Source: Siderastrea radians (Eukaryota > Cnidaria > Anthozoa > Scleractinia > Rhizangiidae). Taken from it: a stretch of 64,000 bases of DNA. Positions 36,537-50,500 of the stretch are shown here, one piece after another (positions within the stretch are counted from its first letter, which is position 1; the number at the start of each line of letters is the position of its first letter). Below the pieces are notes generated by a model. The model was not told the origin of the DNA and made no database searches. It worked only from the letters and a program-made list of their open reading frames with translations. The stretch is from assembly GCA_964017195.1 (NCBI GenBank), contig OZ024889.1:59419858-59483857 (forward strand). The letters run 5' to 3'. A program made the translations under genes and the position numbers.

Positions 36537-37590
36537 GGGACGGTCTTTTTGGTACTGATTATTGAATTTACCTCCAACGACAGAAAAGTCATCAACTTTA
36601 CGGATAAGTTAGCGGAATCGCACGAAAAACGTTCTACCGCAACCCCCCTCCCGTGCGAATCCTAATCCACTGCCCAACCCGAAGCAGTAATCATTTACTA
36701 AATCCAAATAATATACTTTTAACCACAGAACAGAACTCAACAAGAAGGGTAGCAAACTCCACACCTTTTATTTTCTTGCCTCGTTTACATTTTACAACAG
36801 GCAAACTACTTAAAACCGTGGTATAAATAAAATAAAAGCTTTCTGTATCCTTTAAGTTTAAAAGCAGCTTCTACTACAATTGTTTCAATATATAACTTGG
36901 GCATTTTAACAACAACGTAAGGACGGTGCTTAAATTAAAGAGAGTATTGCTCCGGGAGGAGTGAGGGGTTTTCCATAGAAAGTGACAGGGGTGTTCCCCA
37001 CTCTTACTTTGTGGGCGTGGCTATTTGTTTTTACCCGCAAGATGCAACAGAACAAAACGATTTTTACACTTTTTGTTGACCATGTAAAAAGGCTCCTTTT
37101 TGCAAGGACTAGAATATGTTGTCGTCTATCTAATCTACAAGGTAACGCAATACTTCCTAGCCTGTAAAGCGGCAATTTTGGTCGTCACGCATGACAGAAA
37201 CAACGATTACAATCGACACTAATGCTCCATTCACATCAAAGCTCAAACATGTTTAAAAGCTGTTTAGTTAGACACAGTTTAAAATTGTTTTCCTTCATAA
37301 ATGTTTACTGATTTTTGTCGACTACAAATTTACCGCAAATGAAAGCACAAGTTAAAACTTACTTGAATCCAATGTAAAAGCCAGTGTTTCATTTTTCTGT
37401 TATTGATTTTCATGTTGTTAACACTGTTTACTTAAACATGTTTTGTTGGTCTGAATGGGGCATAATAATTAGAGAAAAACCCCCAAAATGTACGTCAAGA
37501 CTCCCGTCACTTATGATTCGCCCACTTAAGATTCGCCCCATCCCTCTCCGGGAGTATTGTACACACGTAGGACAGTCAAAAATAAAATCT
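36537..37590. other. Non-coding stretch with possible TIR element
   Basis: ATTGCTCCGGGAGGAGTGAG at 36946 and the inverted motif CTCCGGGAGTATTGT at 37546 may be the ends of a ~615-bp element; the match is imperfect. No exon seen. Confidence 0.4.
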
Positions 37591-37592
37591 TA

Positions 37593-37800
37593 GGAAGAAC
37601 AACAAGACATCACGTCTTTGATACACATTCTACACAATTAAAAAAACTAAAACGATATAAACACTGTTAAAATTGCGGTATTCCGGTAATTATTTCGCTC
37701 ATCGAGCCTCAAATACCGCAATTTTAAGTGTTTATATCGTTTTAAGAGTTTTTAAGTGCGACGAATGTGTATCAAAGACGTGATATCTTGTTGTTCTTCC
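37593..37800. repeat. Foldback element with ~88-bp arms
   Basis: GGAAGAACAACAAGA...AAAACGATATAAACACT...AATTGCGGTATT is mirrored in reverse complement from 37711 to 37800. The spacer is about 30 bp. A few mismatches near the middle of the arms. Confidence 0.87.
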
Positions 37801-38837
37801 CGTTATTCAAACACACCCTTAGCCTCGGTGGTTACAATTTCTCAGAAAAAAAAACCTTTAATAAGAAATAAGAACCAGTTTGAAATCCTCAGCATATTTC
37901 TGAAGAGGGATAATTTTTCCATTTCCAAGCATTAAAATGCAGTCACTTGTAGTTAAAGCATAAGTATATTTACAGAGAACGTTTTTTTTTTGCACTGTTT
38001 TCAAAATTTTAGTGAAAAGTTATACGATTCGTCTTTAACAGCATTTGTCCGATGTCCACTTCTTTATCGGTAACTACAACATCTCTAAACAACAAAAATG
38101 TATCTCCCTGAGCTATCAGAGAGCTATCATTTTGTTTTTGATTGGTTGTGTTCGCTTTCTTCAAGTCCGTTCGCTGACCTTGCCAACAACAGCTTGCCGT
38201 CGCATACGCAGCGAAAAGATGCTGTTATTTCACAGGTCTCCCAAGCCAATGGTATAATATTCCTCGTCGCAACCAGGATCATAAGAGTAGCTTGAGAAAA
38301 CTGTGACTATTTCAACCAAGCAGGACAAAACCAATCGCGAAAAGACTTTATGACAGTCGCAACAAACAGCTGCACCGGGTATTAAGGCATATGAGGAGAG
38401 AAGTTAAATAGCAGCATAAAAATCTGTTCCAAAAGCTGTACAACGGGAACTCGTCAAAATAAAAATAGTTGTTAAAAATCTGTCTTCATTTTAGAAGCTT
38501 TAATGTTAGGAACCATTAAGCTTTTTCGAAGTGCGCCCTTTACGCAAAAATAAGCATTACAAGTTTTAAAAACCTTTGATAAAGCAAAATGTAATTGTCA
38601 TATCATGAGATAAGACAACGCATGAATTTAAAACACAAAGCTCTGTTTAAGATATGTCTGATAAACGTAACATAGAGACCATGATTTAAATAATGGCAAA
38701 TTAAGAAGCTAGAAATTTTTAACCATCAAAGACGACGTCAGAATTAAAGATTTCCCTCACTCTTTATCATTATTTTTCTGCAATCCTCACTGGGAGAATT
38801 TCAACGGGTCTAAGCCAAGAAGTTTTGGCCTGATTTA
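37801..38837. other. Non-coding stretch
   Basis: AT-rich. No exon, RNA gene or element recognised. Confidence 0.35.
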
Positions 38838-39905
38838 CATGGTACAACTTTTGCTTACAACTGTCACCACAGGTGACCAAAGCTTGAATTATGACTGAAA
38901 ATTAATAAAATGTTATAAAATAAACAGTATTTCTTTGTTTATATCTTACGTACTTGCTATCTAGGGCAAAAATTCGCTCTCCGAGCGAGAATAATCGTCT
39001 TTCTAATTTTTGCTCCTAATTAGTATTGTAATCATGAAAGGTGATACCCAATTTCCCCGCACCAAGCATTTAAATGATCTATATTTCTTGAAATACGCCA
39101 TTTCCACTCATAATTTCCTCAAACCTGAATAAATCCATGGTCGAAAAACGACTATATTCCGGAAAAGTTCCATCTTTCCCAACGTTTGTCACCTTAAAAC
39201 AGCAATATTTTGAGCTTCTTGCACAAGAAATAAAATGTCGGCATTCGACCGCCGACCTCTGTGCACAAATCTATGCAAATATGCTAAATTCATCCGGCTG
39301 TTCTGGTCTTATTGGACAATTCGCACAATAACGCGAACATGGCAAAAGCTACTGTGTTGGGTGCCACGTTTCATGCTTGAAACATGAATGTTTGTATTTC
39401 TTCTTGCTCACCGTGCACGCCTCCCCGACACAGAAGATTTTGTCTTGTCCGAGTTATTTAGCATATTTGCATATATTTGTGCGCAGAGGTCGGCAGGTCG
39501 TATACCGACATTTGATTTCAGGGACAAGAAACTCAAAATATTGCTGTTTATGGTGACAAATGTTGGGAAAGATGGAACTTTTCCGGCGTATAGTTGTTTT
39601 TCGACTATGGATTCATTCAGGTTTGAGGAAATTATGAGTGGAAATGGCGCATGTCAAGAAATATAGATCATTTAAATGCTTGGTGCGGGTGAATTGTGTA
39701 TCACCTTTCATAATTATAATACTAATTAGGAGCAAAAGTTAGAAAGACGATTATTCTCGCTCGGAGAGCGACTTTTTGCCCTAGATAGCAAGTACGCAAC
39801 ATATAAACAAAGAAACACTGTTTATTTCATAAAATTGTATTAATTTTCAGTCATAACTCAAGCTTTGGCCACCTGTGCTGTGACGTGCGAACTTGTAGCC
39901 ACAGT
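38838..39905. repeat. ~1-kb palindrome with ~450-bp arms
   Basis: The left arm (about 38838-39289) and right arm (about 39457-39905) are reverse complements with limited divergence: CACAGGTG(A/G)CCAAAGCTTGA outside, GCAAATATGCTAAAT inside. The ~165-bp spacer is unique. The arms contain AGCGAGAATAATCGTCTTTC and a 60-codon open frame (39137) mirrored in the other arm. No transposase. Probably a large foldback element. Confidence 0.88.
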
Positions 39906-39954
39906 CATTCCAGATCATGTGAAGTACTCGCTGAACAAAAATAATAAAGACGCA

Positions 39955-40095
39955 GCCTCGTCCCCAGGCATTGATGCGCTATCGAGTGACTGCGAGAGGC
40001 TTGAAACCGAACGCGATAGGCGAATTTTCCCGCCGAGCTGGTCGGGTTACGTCACAATCGATATTTCGCTGAGGACGACTGGGAACGAGGCTGGT
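39955..40095. mobile_element. Short TIR MITE (CTCGTCCCCAG family)
   Basis: GCAGCCTCGTCCCCAG and CTGGGAACGAGGCTG are inverted termini of a ~140-bp non-coding element. Confidence 0.75.
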
Positions 40096-41598
40096 AAAGC
40101 CGCATTTTTACAGGGAATTCTTGGAAATTTATGAACTTTTCTAGAGCTGTGACGTTATTGTAGTAATTAACTCACGCCGTTCCGTTTCCTTTGAATGTGG
40201 TCATGGTGACAAGGAGTCATCAAAACGTTGTTCGACCCCATTATCGTTAATTTTTGTTCTTGAATGTGATGAATGTACTGGAGGTAAAACCATTTCTAGA
40301 TGTGGCAAGTACTGGTAGGTAACATAGCTTTCAGAAAACATATCTGAAAGATTTTTCCTACGCACCTTGTCTTCGCAAACCTCACTGAGATCAACACAAT
40401 TTAAGGCAATAAAATTAAACCTGAAATAATTTCACATTCCATGACATTCCATGATCGTGTGAACCCGGTGACCACTACAAGCTGGTTTCAGTTCAACTCG
40501 AAGAAAAAGACCTGTTCACGTTGTAAACATAGCGCGAGGAAATTGCATTAGAAAGTTGTATTATGCAAATTGGCCCACTGATCAGCTCTTTGATCCCTAT
40601 CCCCTCCCCTTTGGATTTGATATAAAAAGGTAGGTAATCAGTGATGGGAACTAAAGGATTTTTAAAACAAGGCTATCTTTTGAGCACGGTCTCCCTGGTC
40701 AACGCTTTGCTGTAATCTGGAAAGAGCTCAAGCGATTACGACCTAATTAGGTTTATTCACATTTACTCTCTTGGAAGACTGTTGGTCTGAGCTGAAATCT
40801 CGCAAATGAGCTACCTTGGGTGAATCACAGGTGGTTTCGTTTGGGAAAGGGTTATCATGAAGGAGATTCCATTCTCTTGGACATCTTGTACTTCTCTCTT
40901 GCGCAAGCTAAAGAACAGTCGATTTACTGCTTGGATTTATCGTTTGCGCCGGGCTGGGATAGTAATACGGAGGAGGGTCTCCTCTCTTGGATGGACCTGA
41001 CACCTACAAGGTAATGGTACAGGAAAACGTTGGCATCTTTCTTTTCAAGCATATTACCACATGACCCTGACCCTCCGAGCATAGAAAAAGAAAGGAGGAG
41101 GAGGGGGGGGGGTGGGGTTGGAATCTTTTAACTAAATAAGGCATATATCTATATGTAGGTGAGGCCCCGAAAAGTATGATTTTGAGCAATTTTGGTTTAA
41201 AGAAGGAGTAGAATTTGATCACTTTGAGCTGGAATAGGGGACAGATCTACGTTTTTCTCTTCTGGCCTAAAAAGGGGAACGATTTTTAAAGGTTGGGTTT
41301 CAACTTTAAAAAAAACATACTTTTGGACTGAAACAGAGTTTCGAGCTCGGGCTACCACACATCTCCACTGGAAATACTACAGCGGTACTACACCTGAAAG
41401 ATCCATCTACTATAAGAACTGTTAGATGTGGCTAAATATCATTTAGGCAAAGTTAAACTTGAGCTTATACAGCCAGCGGTCTTCTCCATCAACAGTGGGT
41501 GACCTGCGGGGTGGCCTTCAGGGGTTGTGCAGGGTTTCAAGGTTCATTGCTTTACACGTGCAGTGTTAGCAGCTGATCTTTGCGGATCAAAAGCACAG
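40096..41598. other. 3' flank of the EPB41L4-like gene
   Basis: Part of this should be 3' UTR of the minus-strand gene. A plus-strand frame at 40838-41011 (WFRLGKGYHEGDSILLDILY, ending WMDLTPT) lies between an acceptor-like CAG and a GTAATGG donor-like site. I do not recognise it and cannot link it to other exons. A poly-G run lies near 41104. Confidence 0.35.
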
Positions 41599-44500
41599 CT
41601 ATCGCTTGTGAATCGTTGCGGATTCTTGCACCCTCTCCTCCCTCCCGCTACTGTGTTTGGTTGTCAGGGTAAGTATTCTTTCAGGTATGTTGCTTCCACT
41701 GAATTCTTTCAGCGTGACGGTGCCGGTTAGCGGACGCTCGTTTGGGTAGTTCTCGCTTTCCAGGGTTGCCATGGATACCTCCCTATGGCTTATGGCATCT
41801 GGCACCCCGCTAACCTTTAAGGCATCAGTTCCAAAGCTCATCTATTTGTGATGAATTTAACGTCAATTAAATGAAGCCATGTGACTCACCACTTCAATGT
41901 AATCTGTCGCTGTACTTTTCCCAGGTGAATTGTAATAGTTTCGACTTGTGCCATTCAGTTCCAATGCCGCTTGGTACATAACATGGCTGTGACAAGATAA
42001 TAAATAAATATTCAATAAAGTCTTAGCTTAAATTAATCACTGGAGAAGTCTTGTAGGAAGGTCTACAAAGTAATCACATCATCCCAGTCAATAAAACGCC
42101 AATAACACAATGAACCGATTAAAATGCTAAGCAAAAGTTTGCCAATAGGTGCCAAGCGTGGAAAACACATCACAGGATCCCTACTGCTCCGAGAAAATAA
42201 AAATGCCCGCTCTGTTTGGTGGCAAGAGTTTTAATCATATTGACAAAGGACTCAGCAAACACACAAACAAACAAACACAATACTTTTGTCACTCAAACAA
42301 GAACCAATTAAGGCCAATCATATACAAGAATCCACGTTCTTACTTGGGAATGCGTCCTTGGTTGCGCGTATCATGAATGATGACTCCGTTAGGATATTCC
42401 AGCTTTAGGTATTGACCTGTTTTATCGGGGCTTCCTTCCCTGGGTAATGACGCTATTCGACTTGAAAAAAGCCCCTGTTGTCCATGCTCCGGAGATGGCC
42501 TCCTTGGCAAAGAGTGAGGGTTGTTTGGAGTCATCACAGGCCCTGTTTGTGTGGAGCCTAGCAAATGTCGAAAATAATGTGACAGTTAAATTAATTGAAA
42601 TTGCAGCAGGTTTTAATTCACACAAAGATGATTTGCTACCAAAAACAAATTTCCGTACGTTCCTAAGTGGAAGTAACGCAACCCTTCCCCAAAGAAGAAT
42701 TGAGTTAGAAGCTAAAATAAATTCCTTGCTCAAGTTGCTGTTTTCTCTTCTTCGTCATCCACTCCTTTCACTTTAACGGCCAGTGGAAGAAAAATAACAT
42801 AAAATAATTAATTAATTAATATAACAAATTTGTCCTAAAATTGGGGTATCCTAGTTGGACTTTTAAAATAGGCATTGCAATTAAGGCTGCTCAGGTATGT
42901 GGTCTTTAGCAAGACGGCAAGGAAATGGGACTAACAAGATCAGACGACCAATGGCCAATCTTGATCATTTGCGTTGTTTCCATGGCCATGACTGCTGTCC
43001 TCACGAATACAGTCTCTCACTAACCTGGCCCTTGGTTTGGTAAGGGTGCAGTTTCAGGGCCCAGTTCTAGGAGCACCTGGGAGCCCTTAGGTGCTGGAGG
43101 AGCAGACACAGCTGAGTACCCTGATTCGCTGGATTGGTAACTTAGGTGACTGTGACGGTGATGGCGGTGATGCCTTGGTCTTCCAGTGCTCCCATCCTTG
43201 ACTCTGGCCACAGCAACCCGTGAGTGAATCACGTCCAGTGCTGGGACCATCTCCCTAAAAGTATTTAAGGCACCATGTCAGCTATTTTAAGTGACATTCT
43301 GATAAGCCAGAAGACACATAATATCGAAAACCTAAAAATAACGGCCCAGTGTTTAAGGGTTTAACAAAGACACTATACTAGTGCAGCGAAACCATTAATA
43401 AGTGTCTTAAGTGATGGATGGCCAGGATGCAAATGGATTTCACCTTGAATGTTGGGCCAAATTTTACAAGTTCTACAATTGTGTCTTGCAAAAGTCGTTA
43501 AAACATTGTGGTTTGCTGTCCCTGCAAAAACCCACTTGATATCTTCCTCTTAGAATTCTAGGAGCATTTTGTGCAAAAACTCAAACACTGATACCAACTT
43601 TCATGAACAGAGCAGTTAACATCTTAGCCTGCATGCGGACGTCTCCTATTTCCTTTGCTTTTCAAGCACGCAGGCTATAAGCATCTCCACAATCTTTTAA
43701 TTGAGTACTTACGAATCAGGGCCATCGCTCAGTGCTTTACTATGCCGATGTCTTGACGCTGAGCCATCGCTCCTGGCATCACCTTCACGGTGTCTGTGTC
43801 GATGATGGTGATGCGACCTACAACAAACAAAAAACAACTTGAAACCTTCGATAGACCACTCTTGTGACCGTTAAAACAGCAAAAAAATCACAACTGGATT
43901 ACCCCAACATATCCACATACTAGGCAACAAACCATTTTGATGAACTCAAACTTGATCTTTTTATTTTTGCAGAGTTCCGTGGAATGTTAGTTTTAGAGAT
44001 TGGTACTTTTGGAACCTTACAGTAACTACAGTCCCAAAGGGGCTTACGCTCTGAGCTTCAGGCTAAAAACTGCAGGGCTCAACTGCGCTCTAAGACGGAA
44101 AACTCCGGGTGGTGGGGCTCCATTGCTGCACTCCAAGGCTCCATTTCACCATAATCATCATTACTTGTTGGGGCTTTAAGTGTAGAATGGCTTTGGGTTC
44201 CATGCTCCAAGGCAAAACCTTTGTGGCTCCAGGGCTCAGGGCTTGAAATAACGGCCGGTCAACGGACAATGTCCGATCAAAAATAGGTTTTGTCCGGTCA
44301 AATCCTTGGATGGCCGGACAATTTGTCCGGTCGTTTACCCTTGTAAAGAAAATTTTAAATTTTTAAAGCTTCAACATTATTGGCGTTCGTGAATGAAAAG
44401 GAGAAAGACAGAACGAGATACTACCAGACCAAAAACTTTTAACAAATGATTCATAGTAGTGGTTGTAAAATTTCCGGTGGTTGCAAATTTTCGCTTTGTC

Positions 44501-47500
44501 ATTCATCAAGCCGTCACCGCAAATTGGCGGGTGTTCCGGAGAAAGCGTGTGTAGCGGTGTGAATTAACAGTGCCTCTCAGTGTCGGTACAAAGGTCCGGT
44601 CCAATAAAAAGAAAGCAAGTTTACATTTATTTGTCGACTTGTCGACATTTTGTGTGAATCACTCTAGGTCTAAATTCCGAGATTGACGAAACATCCCTGA
44701 GAGGTGATTTTCAAGGGAAACAAACCATTTAAACAGAAAATTCACATATTCCATCAACTTCACGACTTAAGTAGGTATTAAAATTTAACCGTATAGAAGA
44801 CAAAGAACTGAAGCGATAGTTGTATGCACAAATGTAATATTGATTCTGCCGAACTTTGCGGCTGTACCGTGCGTTCCAGCATTGAGTTCGAGGCTGCATG
44901 TACAATAAAGGCATAGAAAATGTACTTGTTTGATATGTAAACATTATGCGGGGGGGGGGGGGGGGATTTTATAGAGATATGACGTAATGGATATTTGTCC
45001 GGCCAAAAATGGGTTGTGTCCGAGCAAAAATAAGTTTGACCGGACAACTTGACCGGCGCCAGCCGGGAAATTATTTCAAGCTCTGGGGCTCCAAAGACTC
45101 CCTTTGTGACCCTAAGTAACCAAGCTGGCAACTTACCTGTCCTCGGACCCACTTCCACGGTCTCTCTTGCTGCCGCTGTCATTCCAGTGATAAGGAGCTG
45201 AGTCTGACATCTTACTAAAATCTACCTGATCTCTGGACGATCTGAAACAATGGAATTAAGTAAAGTCAGGTACACTGGATTTTCTAAAAAATTCGAAAAG
45301 CTGAACATTTGGTTTTAAAACAGGATTTTCCGAGGCTGAAAATGTTTACGTCCAACATGACGTTTCGAGCAGTTTGACTGCCCTTCATCAGGTTAGTTTT
45401 GGTTAGTGTTTTCCTTTATAACCACACGTTTTCATCACATTCACATATCATGATAATTTAAATGAAGTAGTATCGTAATGATGATATTAATTATTATGAG
45501 CATGGGAAAAAATGCCTCCTTTGTAGTTCAAAATAGTCGTCCAGAATTGGTTTCCAGGTTTCGAGTTGTTCATGATTGTTCAGAACTCTCACACCACGGT
45601 GCTGTTCGTGCAACAATTCAATTTCTACACAAACCATTCTTTGTCGCACACCTCTTTCTCTAAATGAAAAGAAGATCCTCCCAGTTATTAACGCAACTTA
45701 TGCAGTTACGAAAAGAAAGCCTGAAAAAATCAGGCTTGCCGGGATTCGAACCCTGACGTCTGCGATACCGGTGCAGCGCTCTAACCAATTGAGCTAACAA
45801 GCCAACTGGGAGCGTTAGAGCGCACCGGTATCGCAGAGGTCAGGGTTCGAATCCCGGCAAGCCTGATTCTTTCAGGCTTTCTTTTCGTAACTGCATAAGT
45901 TGCGTTAATAACTGCGAGGATCTTCTTTACATTTATTTCTTCATTCCGCAGTTCAAATATATGAATTTCATATATTCATAATTTCAACCTCTTTCTCTGT
46001 TCACAATCCTGGCACTCTGCCAAACAATCTACCAATTTAATGGAATGAGAGGTAAAAGTTCAAAAATACTAATAAATTTTCTAGTCACAAATTTGGGTTA
46101 AGATGACATGACCTCACAAAAAAGCATTAACTGTTTTTGTCAAAATTGTTTGGATAAAAAGGGGTTAAACAGGTAGTTTGGAACGTACTCAAAACATAAG
46201 GGGAGATAGCAAAGGGCGGCATTTGTTTGCCACTGACCTGTGTTGCCTTCGTTCTTCTCTGCTGTAGGACGAGTCACGATCACTTCCTGACTCTGCTGAA
46301 TGGTGGCCTCGGTGATGATGACGACATCTGCAAATCAAACAAACTAAATTGAAACAAACAGTGCCTTCAAAAAGGAAATGCATTACTAGCCAACCAAACC
46401 AAAGGAACAACAACAAGACAAAGAAAGGGGTTTGACAGAGTCCTAGAAAACCGAAGGAGAAATTAACTGCAAAATTCCATACTTTTCACTGACCATGAAC
46501 ACTTATACTTTCGCCATCTACGTAGCAAAATGGCAAGGTACGAAATTATCGGTTTGTTGCTGTTAGAATCCTTCTGACAGGAAGTGGAGTTTCATCAGCA
46601 TCGATTTTCTCAGGCAAGGGTTTGAACATTACAAATTGGAGACGTGGATCAGGCAAGGGTTTGAACATTACAAATTGGAGACGTGGATGCGCCTACACAT
46701 GCTGGTAATTTGAGGTTCTCTAGTCATCCAAATCAAATAATTCTAAGTATGGTGTTCATTTGTTTTCTCACCTCCTCCGTCTCCTTCTGCCTGTGTCGTC
46801 ATCAGACGAGTACGCTCGCCGACTCCTGTGAAAACGCCGTCATGTAACAGAACATCAAGTGTCATAGGGGCGGCGGGCGGGGGGGGGGGGGATTCTAACA
46901 AATAACGGAGTTGGTGGGTCAAATCCTTAAGTATAATGATTCAATTGAAAGTTATGAAGACTTTTCTGTAGTACTTTTCATTGCAGTTGAGTATGTTGAT
47001 AAAATCCTAAAGTATGGCATTCAAGTTGAAGCTATTAAGCAGCACTGGTAATTTCCTGTTGTGATATTTGCTTATGCTGTACAAGGTGGTTCTATCTTTA
47101 GAATCTGTGGCTGAAATCCTAAAGCTAAGAATGACTACTCAGATAAAAGCTACCGGTTTACTCTCTGGTGGTTTCTAGTACTTCCTGAAGATGATTTGAC
47201 ACTCGAAGGAGGCGACGGGATTTTACACTGGAGGAAGGCAATAACAGTAAATACCTTCGTTTGGGTGTGTCTGTTTCGCTGCCACTACTTGGTCCTGCTG
47301 ATCTCCGATGTGGTCTATGGATATGATTAAAGGCAACACAGTTACACATAATATTAAGAAAATACTAGAATTATTGTTAGTAAGGAAAGTTGCTCTTCAG
47401 ACACAGGCAACCCAGACAGTTAGAACTTCACAGGAAGACCACTCAGCTGGAGCTCCACCTGGTTTCAGAAGAATGGATGAAACGAACGTCTGTCACAACC

Positions 47501-50500
47501 ATTTACGCATCTAAGTGGGGCGAGACAGTGTTAAGAAAGGGCCGATTCAGATGGTATGATTTTTGCTTACAATCATCATATGTGACTTGCTCACGTCACG
47601 TCTGCAACACGAGTCGTGTAGTCTAAATCAGATTTACAACATCTTCACGACAGTTGTACACAACACGAAAAATGTCGTAGGATTTTGAAACACGTTTTAA
47701 AACCTTAGCCACAATCCAACTGTTTAAATGACAAGTTGTTTACGATCTTTGCTCGACGTGAGCAGTGCGTGCCACAAAAGTCGCATACAACAGTGGTAAA
47801 CAAAAATTGTACCATCTAAATCAGCCCTTAAGTTTCTACTCTCCCACAATGGCAGCACAACAACAACACAATGGCCACTGACAACCAGCTACCTTCAGGT
47901 CTGAAGTCTAATCCAATACCCACCATTTCACCTTTTCTACACTACCGATAATACATGTACTTCTGAGGAGATTACCTTGTTATAGGAAATGTTCATGGTG
48001 TTGGAAAAAAAACTGCACATTTATCAGTCTTTATTAGAAGAAAGTTTGGAAAAATGCTCCAAAATTCACTGTCGCAAAAAGATGCCTTTTAAAACTGCAA
48101 AACTAAGTTGTTGAAACAATTTCTTGTAAAAAAAACCCATCCAAATGGAATTAGCCTTTTTATTCAACACTGATCAACAGCGTTGAATTTGGCAAGTTAA
48201 ATGTATTTACGTATCCTGTTGAATGATATTGAATGATTCAGAAGGATTTTGAATAATGCTGAATCGTGTTGAACAAAGTTGCACTCAGCAATGCTAAACT
48301 TAGTTGTTGAAACAATTTCTTGTAATAAACCCCATCCAAATAGAATTAGCATTTCCATTCCACACTGTTGAACAGTGTTGAACTTGGCAAGTTAGACGAT
48401 GTTGGGTACCCTGTTGATAGCCCAAGTGCAGATATCTCCTATTTCCTTTGCTTAACGCTTCCTTTTCTGCATGAAGCAAAGGAAATAGGAGACGTCTGCA
48501 TGCAGGCTACCTGTTGAATGCTACTGATTGGTGATGAACAAAGTTTGATTCCCATCAAACATCAAAGTTGTATTCAGCAATGTTGGTTTAGGAAGATCAC
48601 TTTTGCCCTAGGCCTAAGCTATGCTCACCATCTATTTTTCTCTTGATAAATTCTTCATCAAGTAGAAGAGTCATGATTGAGGATTAGCGACCATGAATGA
48701 TCAGCATATACTCAGATTATTACCTTGGAAACTTTGGTGATCTCTTTACTCTTCCTGAACCTGAACTCTTCAGCGACCGTGGGGAGTCTGGGGCTGGTGT
48801 GTATAAACCACTGTTGGTGCATGAGCAACACATTAATTTTCAAGCGATTCTGATGTCAATAATTGAGATGGAATAATAGAAAAATCGTGTACCAACAAGA
48901 AACTAATCATTTCTCCTTCCAGTCCTGGAGGAGATGCTTTTCCATCTCTCCTTGACTGGGTGGAGAAAGTTTTAATGCATTTATGGAGAGTTGGAGAATC
49001 AGTTTTTACCACCATAAAGTTCATGTTATGTTTACCTACTTTCATTGACTTCCACTTGACATAACAACTTCTGGGTAGTAAAATATTGCAAGCTATTTTA
49101 AATTAAGATTACAATGTAAATCTTACCCCTGCATTTGAGCTGATTGCTCCCAGGGGAGAGCGGGGCCTTGGTTTCCATTGTCAGCTGTAGTGTTACCATT
49201 CTTTGAACTTACGTCACCTTCAGTCTTGGTTCTAAGAAAACACAATGATCACCATTAACCCTTTAACCCCTAACAGTGACGAAAATGAAATTTCTCTTTA
49301 CGTTGTCACTACTTGTTCAAACATTCAAGTGATAAGAATGAAGAAAGTGATCACCAAGGATAAGATGTCTTGATATTTAGACAAATTCTCCTTACTAGTT
49401 TCATAAGAAATTATGCAGAACAGTAAGGAGAATATGCATCTTTATATCAGGGTTTTAAGACGGATTCCGCTCAGCGTTCGAGCAATAAGTGCAAAAAATA
49501 TTTACCAAAAAACTACTCATAGCACGGTAACATTTTAAATGCTATTTGAAACATCTCACTCTAGTTCACTTGCCCAAGTGACCCCGCGATCAAATTCTCA
49601 AGCATTCTCAAGAAAATTAATTTCAAATCTAGTAAAAGTATGCTAAAAACGGGCGCCATTTTGTTTTGAACTGACATGAAGCGTCTTTTTAATTGAAATA
49701 TGGATAACTTCAAATCCAATTTTCTCTCGCGGGGTCAACTTGGGAGCAAAAGTAACGATACGTTCTTCTTATCTGTTCTCAAAATGTGACAGTGCTGCAA
49801 GTATTTTTTTGGTAACTTAATTTTTAGAGGATATTCCAAACACAGTGTTGACTGAGAACTGATTCATATAACATTTTACATAGGAAGGCCTAAATTAGGA
49901 AGGTAAACAGCTGTCATTAGTAGCTGGTAGTTGGCTTTTATGACCGCCTACCCATGCGAAGTTTGAAAATGACTAATAAAAATACAACAGGCATAGGAGA
50001 ATTTCTTTAGTTTGTGACCTGCTACTTTCTGCTTCTTTAAAGCTTAATGACAAACACGCAAGAATGGTCAGGGAGGGTGATTCAACTGTACTTGGACTCC
50101 CTAACTTAAAGTTGCAATTTTCTTTTACAGACTAACTCCCTAACAAAATTTGTATAGCACTGCATTGAAAAACAAACCAAGTGAATCCAGCAATACTGGT
50201 GCTGGGAAAACCATTGTATGTGGTAGTTATAATCTTCTACTATACGTTTGTCACTTACATAGTCCCATTAGGACCAGTTACAGGAACAGTTATAACCTCT
50301 GCTTGGTTCTCGGTTTGGCTGAAACGTCGAATTTGAACCTGTGATGCACTGGTTGCTGTAGCAACAGTGACATTACTTAGAGCTGAAAGAAACAAAGGTA
50401 TAAGTTAAACAGGGATTAGTCCTTTCCTTTTAAAATGATTGTGCCATGCAATATGTCCTTTTAAGGACGTTTGCGGGAAAATCTTCTACGACACAGATTT

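Noticed and set aside
42422..42776. Two ~100-codon frames overlapping the penultimate region of the FERM gene
   Set aside because: They are other-frame shadows of exon 42557-42344 and the adjoining intron; only the minus-strand frame joins its neighbours in phase.
45733..45803. Possible tRNA gene on the minus strand
   Set aside because: The cloverleaf is one base short, U33 is absent, and a second inverted copy shares the same downstream tail, so it is a SINE head.
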